64,000 nt of DNA from Pseudeuparius sepicola (Eukaryota > Arthropoda > Insecta > Coleoptera > Anthribidae), in NCBI GenBank assembly GCA_963920635.1, contig OY987299.1, positions 133,173,373 to 133,237,372 of the forward strand, read 5' to 3'. Below, piece by piece: positions 34,001 to 46,000 of this stretch (positions are counted from its first letter, which is position 1; the number at the start of each line of letters is the position of its first letter). Below the pieces are notes generated by a model that saw only the letters and a list, made by a program, of their open reading frames with translations, was not told the DNA's origin and ran no database searches. The position numbers and the translations under genes are program-made.

Positions 34001-37000
34001 ATATGCTCTCTGATATTTAACATGTACCTATTTTGTATTTTAATTCGTAAATGTTTCAATATTTAGATACATTTCTGCAATATTTTTGACGTTTTATTCA
34101 CCTTATCTGACAATAACTAATTTACAACAAAGCACCTTTGAAATAATTTGAGAGTAACCATGGAAACGCATCATACATACCAAACTCTATATTGTCTGCA
34201 TTGTTTATTTTTTGTCAATTAAATTTATTATAATATGCCGATAAAATGTTTTAAGTTTCCGTTTTCAAAGAAGTATAATAAAAAATATCGTTCATTACAC
34301 GTCCAGAAATAGATTTTTCCGTGCTTGCATGACTTCCCGTGTTTGGCTGCGCCTCACACGGGAATTTGTCGCGCGCGCACGGAAATAGTATATTTCCTAA
34401 CAAGTGCGGAAAGTGCCACTTTTCCGCACGCGATTGCAGTTGGCTGAACGAAGCGAGTGTGGAAAAGACACTTTCCGCAAGAGTTAGGAACACTATTTTT
34501 TCTACAAGCGTGCGGAAATGTAAGACACTTTTCCGCACGCATTTACTTTTCCGCACGCTTGTAGAAAAAATCTTTATTTCCAGACTCGTAATGAAATATA
34601 CTATTCTAAATTGATTATATATTCACCAAATTCTCGTGGAGGTACTGTCAAACTGCCAAATGGTCCTGAACTGCCTTCATAGGCTTTTAGTTCACAAAAT
34701 ATTGTTGACTTGTCTCTGTCTGCCAGATTACGCATACGAATATGCCTCTAACCATAAGCTTCTGGTAATAATCTTAATGGAACAGCATTTGTTAATAAAC
34801 TTTTTCCGTATGAAGTGAATGATTGGTCATCAAAATGTGTCTTACAAATTTTTATACGTTTATGTGCCTCTTGAGGTATATACGCAAATTTATGGTCTTT
34901 CACGAACCCTAAGGCTTTCTTCCATTGCTGACATCTGCTATTATCAATATTTTTATTTACAGCAAAGAAAGAAACACACCTGTGACATGTTGGCTTTATA
35001 TTATTCAACATATACAATGTATATACCATATAATACTATGTCTAATACGAGTAATATGTAAAAATATAAAAATATTTCGATGACTATAGAAATTAAAACA
35101 TTTTTCTTAATTATACTTCAAACTAAATCTTACCTTTCGGGGTCTTTAGGAATTCGAAAAAAGGACACAGTCTTTTGAATTGCCTTTACAGCCATCCGCA
35201 CTGCAATAAGAACCGTGATAAGCCATCACACTTAAAATTGGCAGCGGTATTGGATATAATTTCCGCGCACTCGGTACAATACGAAGCACACCGTTCCGAG
35301 AGACACTGTGTGTGTGTGTGTAACAAGGTGAAGCTCGGAATCGCCCGCTCAGAGGGATATCGATCGAGGGCCAAGGCGGGATCGGGCAGGATGGAAATAT
35401 TTGTTTACACAGGCCAAGTGAGCGGACTTATAGTATTCTCTAGACTTTGGTATAACTAGAATCGGCTTTTTGGTTGACTTTAGAATTTTTTCAATTTCAT
35501 ATTGTAGTTAATTTTTTTTACATCGTGACTGGATCACCCTGTATACTTCCGCCATGTTGTGCTGACATTAGATTGGAAGCCAATACGCCACTGAATTTAA
35601 GATGCCAACGCCCCGACGGGCACTATGCGAACTAACTATATGGGCCATTGTCACCTCTAGCTTTGGGCACACTTTGGGTTTACACTGCGTTGTTCTTTGT
35701 TCTTGTTCATTGTTCTTGTCGTCTTCTATATATTTTGTGGTCGACTTCATAAAGTTATTTGGTTATTAGGTAAAAGTTCCCCCCGACAATACAGCGGCCG
35801 GGCCGGACGTAAACACGGCACAAATCTTTCAAATTTCGGATTTTCCGCGGGTTTCCGCGAAGTTTCGATGTTGCAAAAGGTGCGAAATAGTGTGGTGATC
35901 AGTTTGAGCTGCATATAGTAAACATTCATCCGGATTATAACCACAAATATCGCCATGAAAAGTGAGGTGTCAAAGGAAATTTTAAAATTCATTTTCTCGG
36001 AAACTACGTACGAGCGCGAAAAGCTAAGGCCAGATTCGTGTTCAGGGGCCCCGAAAATAGGGGGGTAGCCAAAATTTAAAAAAAATCGGGGCAGACATAC
36101 ACCGCGGGAAACTGTACTTACCGGTTATTATAAAGTTTAAACATTATTGTTTATGATTTATGTAATTGCAAAGGCAACAGGCAACTAAAAAAGAAATAAA
36201 AGCAGAATTCGAAATAGAGAACTTTGTTGGTTAAATTGAATTGATTCGAAACTTGTTCCATCTCGAAAATGTCTTCGTAATTACACTGCATAACACTTTA
36301 GCATGTTCAAATTCCACTTCTGATAACTGTGGGAGGCCTTTTGGGCGTGGTAATCATAATAAAAATCACATTTTACTTGCTTTATTTCATTTTCTAACAA
36401 CTCTTCTTTAACTCTTCTCTCTTTTTTGGCACAAGCGTGGCGGGAATATTTAAACATTTGAATTCAACTGTTGTTATTTACTACATTATTATAATAGTCA
36501 ACTTTAGAAAATAAAGCTTTTGAACAAAACAGAAAACATAATATACGGATCAACAAAATGGCATGGCCCATAGACTTAGTTTAGCATTGAGCCTACAGGG
36601 GGCGTATTTCTTATATTCAATCGCGTATAAGAAAGCTACCTTTTTGGCGGGTTATTTGAAATTAAGTGAAAAAGGTGAAGAAAAAGACATACCTAAATGA
36701 TACCAACACAAACCCTAGAAATCAGCACAACATGGCCGCCCAAAAACGGCCTTCAACTCCTTCTTCTGGCGGTCGGACAGAAATCGGCGGTGTCATTTGC
36801 AGGATTTGCGCCGTTCGTGGACGGCACCATTCTAAGCACCACGATCAGGCCACGGCCGACTACCTCGACGGCCACCATAGCCACGTCGGCCGGATTCGAA
36901 ATGGCCGACTTTCCGGAACGGGATTTGCTATTCGGACTCACCAGCACGGAGTCCTACCTGGATTTGAACGCGCAGGATCTTGAGTTCGGCTTCAACGAGA

Positions 37001-40000
37001 CCAAACGCGATAGAATACTGAGGTAGGTAATCGAAATAACCGACGAAGTAAATTTATCTGTAAAAGAAGTTCGATCAGAATTTCGAAAAAAAATTATCAA
37101 ACCGATGACGAGAGTTTTAACCGATCGATACCAGGTGACAGAGAAAGTAGTTGCACCTGGACCAACACTAAATGTTGCAGAATCTCTTATAAAATCAAAA
37201 CGTGCAATGGTGTCAACAAAACGCTTATTTATTATGTCCCTTTAATTTGGTAAGTATACAGTGTCCTCCAAAAAGTTCGCAGCATAGGGGGAAAATTTTT
37301 AATTAATGTCTTTTTCCAAATTTAAGTTTTGGGGTTACCTTTTGCTTTAAAAAAGATGAAAAACGACCCACTCAAACGTGGTCACGTGACTTTCGTTATC
37401 TGTCAAAAATGACATTTAAAAAAATATATCGCTAAAAATGGGTTTATTTGTTAAAATATCAAAAAGTTTTACTTAAAAAAGTTGTTTCTTTTTCAATTTC
37501 ACGTACGTGTACCAAATTTGAACGCCCTACTAAAAGATTTAGTTTTTTGACATTTTTTAATATTTATGAAATTTCTGAAAATTTTTAAAACTTGTAACTT
37601 CATAAAAACTATTTTGTATCACTAGCTTTATCATTCTATTAACTTTTTATTACTAATTACCGATAAGAATGTGTCTTTTTCAAAAGAAAATGATATTAAC
37701 CCCTTAAAATTCTGTTATGTTTGCTGCAAAGTTGATGTACCGTCTAGCATTTAGGATATAAATTTAGTTACATTAGATTTCCCAGTTCTAAATTGATGCC
37801 AAAATAATAATAAATTAAAATATCATCAAACTTTCACGTATCTAAGCAAAATTCTTGACTTTTATGCAACAAATAATTATTACCTTTAAGTTTAATTTCA
37901 CATTAATCGATATTGATGAGTAGGCCATGGAGAGAATAGAAGCAATTGTTTTTATTTGACAGTTATCAAACCGTAAAATAAAACAATTGCTTCTATTCTC
38001 TCCATGGCCTACTTATCAATATCGATTAATGTGAAATTAAACTTAAAGGTAATAATAATTATTTGTTCCATAAATGTCAAGAATTTTGCTTAGATACGTG
38101 AAATAGTTTGATGATATTTTAATTTATTATTATTTTGGCATCAATTTGGAACTGGGAAATCTAATGTAACTAAATTTATATCCTAAATGCTAGACGGTAC
38201 ATCAACTTTGCAGCAAACATAACAGAATTTTAAGGGGTTAATATCATTTTCTTTTGAAAAAGACACATTCTTATCGGTAATTAGTAATAAAAAGTTAATA
38301 GAATGATAAAGCTAGTGATACAAAATAGTTTTTATGAAGTTACAAGTTTTAAAAATTTTCAGAAATTTCATAAATATTAAAAAATGTCAAAAAACTAAAT
38401 CTTTTAGTAGGGCGTTCAAATTTGGTACACGTACGTGAAATTGAAAAAGAAACAACTTTTTCAAGTAAAACTTTTTGATATTTTAACAAATAAACCCATT
38501 TTTAGCGATATATTTTTTTAAATGTCATTTTTGACAGATAACGAAAGTCACGTTTCCACGTTTGAGTGGGTCGTTTTTCATCTTTTTTAAAGCAAAAGGT
38601 AACCCCAAAACTTAAATTTCAAAAAGTCATTAATTAAAAATTTCCCCCCTATGCTGCGAACTTTTTGGAGGACACTGTATATGGCATATTTCCAAACACT
38701 TTATTTTGGTACCTTCTGGCTTGAAACGAAGGGGGGTTGGGGGTTCAAGCGGCACCGTCGCAATGATAAAGGCCTGGCAGCTGGCGATGCGAAACGTCAC
38801 TACGTCATCAGAGGGAGGTAGCTTTTTTTGTAGTTGTTTACGTTTACTTGTCTGGCGATTTTCCTGTTTTAAAGAACGTTTGTTGTATTTATTATGTGTT
38901 GGACTGTGTTTTTTAGTAATATAGGACTAGGCCAGGGAAATTACGGTAAAAAATAACGAAACCTAGACAAAATTCATAACCGCATTTTTATAATGCCATC
39001 ACAAAATATTGGTAATAAATGAACGCCAGAATTGTTTTTTATACAAAATAAATATACGCGTGTGGGCGTTTTTTAGAAAAATACATTTTCTTGTTGTAAT
39101 AAAGACGGCATAAATATTAACTGCGAATTTTAAGCTGCATTTATTAGTAAGTAAGGTATATAAAGTTGAGATTGATAAATTAAACAGATTACGTTTGCAC
39201 GTTTGAAGCTGTCTTTGAGAGCAAAATTATTAACCGGCTGATTTTTGTTAAACTTTGTAAGTAGATACTAAGTATTGTTAAATTTTTTGAAATTAAACAA
39301 AAATTGGTAACGGAAGTATTTTGAAATGACAAATGACAGTTGACCTACATGCGCCGTAAATAAATGTTTAATTTCGCTATATGTGATTTAATATAGTTAT
39401 ATTGTAAAAAGTTAAACAAAAAAAACAGTTAATATTTTTGCTTTCCTAAAGAAATGACAAGTGACAGTTGACCTATAAGTATGCGCCGTAAATAAATGTT
39501 TAATTTCGCTATATATGATTCAATATAGTTATATTGTAAAAAGTTAAACAAAAAAAAACAGTTAATATTTTTACCTAGTCTATACCAATGAGAAGTGACA
39601 GCTGACGTACATGCGGCTCAGATAAATGTTTAATTTTGTATAAGTTACATTCTATTTGTAAAAGGGAATGATCATCTGCAATAAAAACGTAGTTAATATT
39701 TTTGCTTTTGCCGAAATAGAAAATTATCCGATTTTTATCCCTCTTTGTCGATCTAAGTCACTTCCATATTCTTAAAATGTTTAATTTCTTAATATATGTT
39801 AGCAAGGGAAGTTTTTTTACCTAAAGAGTAAAAAAAATACAGTTAACATTTTTGCTCGAAATTTCTAACGAAAAATAGGTGTTTTTTGAGGTAACTCAAG
39901 GTTCCGTTTTTTCAAAATGTTTAATTTTCGGTTTCTACCAACGTATTTACGTATAACTTTGATATGGTAAAACAAAATTGCAGTTAATATTTTTTTCCGA

Positions 40001-43000
40001 AAATCAATCAGAAATATTGACATTTTTGATAACATTTTTGAAAGAAAAAGTCAATATTTCCTTGCACTTAGTCGTTGCCAGGCAACGGAAAGTAACTGTT
40101 AGGAAATATTTATTTTTGTACTGTAAGGAAATATTATTTCCTTACAGTTATTTATAAACTAAAAAAATGATTGAGAACAAGTTTTTCGAAAACAATTTTA
40201 TTTTTAAGAATTTCAATACATTATAAAATACATTTCAAAATTAATTGTTTGTTATATTTACAGTTATTTGACAATTAGTACAAGTATTGAACACTGGAAG
40301 AACATGAGAACTAGTGAGTTTATTTTGCTGAATATTTTCCACACTAATAATTTTATTTGTTTGACAATAATTAATATTGGGCATTGGGGGAACATTACAA
40401 CTAGTAAGGTTATTTTGTTGATTATTTTCCGCTGCGAAAATTTTATTTGCCACCTGTACCTTATTAGTAAAAGACTCTTCTATATATCCCTCAGCGACGT
40501 TTGATGATTTCCATCCGCCCAGCCTCTTTAAACTAGTAATATCTCCACCAGAGTCAACCAACATCGTGGCAGAAGACCGACGAAAACAGTGGCCGGTATA
40601 TTCGGTCGGATTTGGCAAATTCAAATAAGTAGCCACTACTTTAGGCATTTTTCTAAATTGGTGTATTCCTACTACCTGTCTACATCCTTTTCCGTTTTGG
40701 TACTTAAAGAAAAATCGGTTGTTATTCATGTTTCCTGGTCTTAAAGCCACATACATGCGGTAAACATTTAAGTACATTTCATTTACTACAAATGATCTTG
40801 ATGTATTCGTTTTAGAGTCTGGTATGCCAACTAAAAGCTTAGATTGTAGGTCTTCTACATCTTGTAAGGTCATTTTAACTAACTCGTCCATTCTACAAGC
40901 TCCAGAAATACCAAATATTACAGCAACCTACAACATGTAAATAATCCGAATAAAAATTGAAGTTTTGTGACCTACCTTAATCAGTAAATATTCTTTATCT
41001 AAAGCTTCCTGGATAAATTTGTTGATTTGTTCTTTAGTTAAAATCTTGGATTTTTTTGGCCTATAGCCTTCTGCCTGCCGTTTCAATAATGAACGAAGTT
41101 TTGGATATTTAGATATATCCACATCATGTCTAATTGCAAGGGTTGCCTTCAACATTGAATAGTTCGCCCACAAAGTAGAAGATTTCATCTTGGAACCAAG
41201 CTCCAAGAAGTATGCCATTACAACATTTTCTGAGAATGAACTTGCATTTTTATTCTTACGATATTCCATAAAACGATTGTATGCATAGTTATATTTTTCT
41301 CTGGATTTTGTTGGCAACAAATCCAAGGAGGCAGTATTTACTGCTTCCGTGAGTTCTGGGGGGGTTCCAGAAATGAAACAGTCATCATCACTCATCACTT
41401 TATACTTTTACTTTTGCTTTTTAGAACGTTCGAAAACGCGGGAAACTATGGGAAAACGCCAAAAATAAACTTTTCATGCGTCAAGTTTGACAATTCAATA
41501 TTACTTTGTTTCCATAGTTACAAAACAAATATTTCATGGCATCCTTTATTTGTGAATAAAATTAATAATGCTTATTTCAAAATTTTAACAAGTTGATTGT
41601 AATAATTTATGTTCTTTGAGTAATTTTCGATTTTCGGAAAAATAGTATGTATACCTCGTAGGAAAAGCCACATTCCCCGACTCCGTATTGCCAGTCTCGG
41701 CTTACGCCTCGACAGGCAATCTTTACGGTCGTCCGGGAATGTTCAGCTTTTCCTACTAGGTACACAATGTACTATTTCTAGGTCAAATTCTATTTTCGCT
41801 GGCCCAGACGTGGAGTTTTATTAGTAAGGTGGTAAGGTAAAACAGCAGTGATTAGTGATTCAGAAAAAAGTGATTAAAATTCAAATTTAGTCTATGGCTT
41901 TTAGGTTGCGTCTATAGCTTCGGACTTATTTAAATCATGCCGTGGACGTGTTCCGTTCCCAACTGCAAGGGAAACTACAAAGGCGGTCCTAAAGTGTCCG
42001 CTTTTTCCTCTCTAAAGACCACATTTTAAGGGAAAAGTGGCTTAAGGCCATCAAAAGAGATTTTGTTCCTACACAGTCTTCCAGGATAAAAGTTGTTTTG
42101 GTTTTGACTGTGTGGAGAGTGTTATGCCTAACAATTTTACATAACCATTTCAAAATCAGGAAGTTTTATGGTTTTATTCATTCGAATTTAGTTGTATCTA
42201 GGTACGCAAATAAGAAATAATTGACATTTACGAAAATTTTATCGGTAGATATCTAAATGCACCAAAAGCCCTTGAAAATGTGACTTTCACTCTCGTAGAT
42301 TATTATCTGTGTTGTAAAACCATGAGATATATATGTAAACAATCATTTTAAAGTTTGGGCAAAAATTTGAATTTGGCGCCTTAGGCCCACCTCTCTTGGA
42401 TGACTAATCGCTTTCAGCTGCCGGACCTTGTCATATTGCGACGGTGCCGGTTCAAACCCCAAAACCGTTGAGACAAAAGAGGCTAGACATGAGACGACAT
42501 GATAATTTATAGGATGTGGCAAAACATAGGTATGGACGGTATGGTATAAATGAACTCACTTGGAAAAGCATAAAAACGCTTGGGCAGCAGTTAGTTGCTC
42601 TGTAAAACAAGACCGAGTCATAGACAGCGCGCGGCCCTTAATAATACTGTACAAATTTTATTTAAATGCTCTAAAAAAAGTAATAAAATAAACTTTGAAA
42701 TAATTCAAACCAAAGCAAAGCAATAATTTTGTTACACACAAAACAACACCACACAAAAATCTATGCACAAAACCAAAAACCGTAATATAAAGCGCAATCC
42801 TTATTTCCGTGCACGGCGCTGGTTATACTGGCCTAACTGGCCCACATCGACACCTGCTCCATGGATGTTCGAAACCCCGACCAATCAAATCGCTACGCTC
42901 GCTTTCTTATTGGTTGCCTCGTTGACTGGGTCGACGTCGACCGCATAAAAACCTTTGAATTTTATACGTGTGATTTCTGCTGATATAAGTTTGGCATTTT

Positions 43001-46000
43001 TACCAGTAGCAGAGCGTGGTAAATACTATGGAATAGATCGCGCCCCGTATCTCACTGTGTTCCAAGTGAGTTCATTTATGCTTTACTAACTTATATTTTT
43101 ACTTCCACTTCACTCCAGGAGTTCTGAGTGTCTGTCTGTCTTTTCTGTAAAATAAAAAGAGTGCATACTTACTGTATACTTAAATCGTTATCGAAAAAAA
43201 TTGTCACCACTTGACTTACGTAATATTTTTTGATAATGTTAGGTTAGTTGGTATATTGAGTTCAGGGACTCTTTAAAATAAGGGGACCCAGCATGTCACA
43301 GTCTATCCCATAGGAGAAGTGAAGCCTTGTTTTCTGTATATCTCCAAGGAGACCACATAAGTGGGCTGGTACAAGGTTATGTTATATGTCAGTGTCCAAC
43401 TGCCATCAGGTTTTATGTGGCATGCCAGTGCCATAGATTCCAAAGGAGGCAAAATATTTCCCATCATAGTTCACAATTTTTAAGTTTTCTAACTTCCAGA
43501 TAGCCAATTAAAGGTAATGCGACCGCCTGTAGTAGTCCCAATAATTGCAACCAGATTTTTCTTGTCTCACCTTTAGTAATCCTACAATTCCCATTACGTG
43601 GGCATTACGTATAAGTAAGTAGTTCAAAACAAAAATGGTATTTCCTAAATTTTAAATTATTAAGCAGGTAACTTCAGTCAGGTCTTTTTTTAAACAGTTT
43701 TTATCTACAACTACTTATAAGTTTATTTATGAGGTACCTTGGGAGAGAAATAAAATTACAAAAATGAGCACCGAGAAAAACTACATGATTAGAACTAAGT
43801 ACAAGACATTGTCAAGTCTAATTTTTAGAAATCATGGAAACCATTATTAATTTTTACTAACAATCAAAGTACCTGTTATATTCATAGATTCTCCAATAAA
43901 ATTGCATACTTGGCATCATTGAGACCATTAGAATGGGGAAAGAAACGGCCTCACTTTGGAAAGTATAATGCTGGGTCCCCTTACTTTACTTTAAAAGGTC
44001 CCTGATTGAGTTGCTCCAGGTTGCACCCAACTTTTTAGCCTAATCAGATCTTCGAGGCTATGCATTTCCGTTTATAACAAACATAAGGAACGAAAACATA
44101 TTGTTTCAAAGCACTTTCCTCTTCATTTCCAGAACGTACGTTCGAAATTCCTACTACTATCACTTAAACGAGATCTTCTCGACGTTAAAAAACGAGTACA
44201 CCGACTGGGAACGGCCTATACAGAATCCCCTGAGCGTCAGGGACGCCACCCTCGATGTCCTCAGTGATGGGCACACGATATCGCCCTTGATACGCGTCGC
44301 TTACCTTCATACGATGGGCGGTGGTAAAACCTTCTTTCTTCATTTTCAACGGCACGGCGGAAATACGGATCTGCCATTGGTGGGTATACGCCAGAGAAAT
44401 GGAGTAGGGAGAACGCGCTTTGACCTACTGCGCATTCTATTTCCAGGCAAATGTAATGGCCGCCATATTGTCCCCAGTTTGACGTTTGCAGTTCGTTTTC
44501 AGCGGTAGTTGTTGTATTTTCAGCAGAGAAATGGTCGACAATGCAATTTTTTAATTTTTAATATAGATACCATGAAGTGAGATGGTTACACAACAATGAA
44601 AAATGGAAATTGGATTGTCAACAATAGGTGCCTAGCTCTGTAACTTCACACGTGTTTTGTTTACTTACTAAAGTTACCATTAACAAGGAATTTGGTTGTA
44701 TCCATATTGACATTAAACAATGAATGGCAATGGAATAGTTTATCAACCCACCTTTATTCTGGTCGAGAGCACGATTACTTCAATAATCTCCGGTAACTTT
44801 CTGTATCGTTCCGTAATCTAACCGAAATCAATTACGGAACGACTTTTATCACTTCGATTAGAAAACAGAACACACGCTCATGATGCCAATATATAAATAA
44901 TAAGTAAACTTACCTTGATACTATTTTGAGAAAAAGGCAAATGCAATCCTCAAAGCCTTCGTCAAAGCCTTGTTCCACATGTGCGGAAACGAAAAAGTGC
45001 TTCGCGTCGTTCGTGTAAATGCAAAATGGCAGCCGCGTTCTAAAAAGTACCTGTTCTACCCCACACGTTTCGCCACTTGCTAGAAATAGGTATACTACTA
45101 TTACAAACGATTATAGAAAAATGGCATAACAATTACCTATCTACAAGCATTTGTAAAATGCCCGCGTTTACTTGCGAAAAAATGCCACGTGGGTACCACT
45201 ACCACCTACCTACCTTGCTACTCTTTTGGGCGAAGCACAAAACCAAGCTACAACACAACTACCGATTCTACGGTAGTTCCAAGTCCTACGGAACTGCTGG
45301 GTATTATATTTTATTATTTTGTTACAAGTTATACAACAAAATTCATTGTAAAATAGTAACGTAACAAAATTATACTAATGTTTAAAAAAATATTAAATAT
45401 TTTGGGTAACAATATAGAATATAGATATTTACAGCTTTTCACCCCCGCCTTCGGCGGGGTTTGAAAGTTAGGCCTGCAACTTTGCCGCCGCAACCTTCTT
45501 TTCTGGGGCTCCGCCGCTGCTGAGGCTCGCGCACGATTTCGCCTCTAAAGCCATAAACTAACTGTGTACCATTCAGCCGTTTCTTCGGTAGATCTGGCAA
45601 CGCTGCCCAATTCCAGATCCCGCTCCTATCTCGTTGTTCGGGTCTCCTCGGTCGCTCCTCGGCGACCGTCGCCACCGACTTCGTGTGAATACAGGGCGAT
45701 CTCTGCTCTACGCATGACCTCGCGTTTATACATATATCGGGAAGTCGTCCAATGGAAATATCAATTTAAACCTTCAATCAGTGCATGTGCATACATGCTT
45801 ATGCTTAGGTACTGCATAAATAAAATGTGTCCACGGCAAAGCGGTATTATACAGTGTGACCCATTTGTTTTGGGGTCAGTCTGTAAAAAGTGTATCAATC
45901 GTGCGATTTGGCTGATTTTTTTTTTAAATTGTAGAGCTCGATGAACTGCACATTTTGAACAAAAATTGCCTGGTTCGCATAAAATCCAAAGCCTACTATG

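Larger units (their letters stand above)
38930..41804 (-). mobile_element. Crypton-like tyrosine recombinase element, apparently intact
   Basis: It is 2,875 bp. The left end is GGCCAGGGAAATTACGGTAA. The right end is the inverse of GGCCAGCGAAAATAGAATTT. TA precedes the left end; CA follows the right one. It holds a complete recombinase gene on the minus strand, about 700 bases of tandem repeats (39290-40000) and two palindromes. The shorter copy at 23237-24092 fixes the ends independently. The insertion splits a THAP/P-like element. Confidence 0.82.
38738..42462 (+). mobile_element. P-like (THAP) transposon remnant split by the recombinase element
   Basis: The left end has GGGGTTCAAGCGGCACCGTC followed by GCAAT. 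The right end has the inverse (ATTGCGACGGTGCCGGTTCA). A THAP zinc-finger fragment lies inside, right of the inserted recombinase element (38930-41804). Together these suggest a P-element-like transposon. The catalytic region is absent and the 8-bp duplication could not be set. Confidence 0.65.

Noticed and set aside
34251..34614. Overlapping frames on both strands
   Set aside because: They arise from inverted GTGCGGAAA words; no domain is visible.
36697..36802. 5' extension of exon D with an ATG
   Set aside because: Neuroligin similarity begins only at the AG at 36802, and exon C ends in the phase that joins there.
44380..44508. 3' extension of exon E
   Set aside because: Residues after DLPL do not fit the family; the phase-0 donor at 44379 joins exon F correctly.
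45436..45480. Helitron 3' end suggested by the CCCCGCC/GGCGGGG hairpin
   Set aside because: No CTRR end at the right distance on either strand and no TC start was found.
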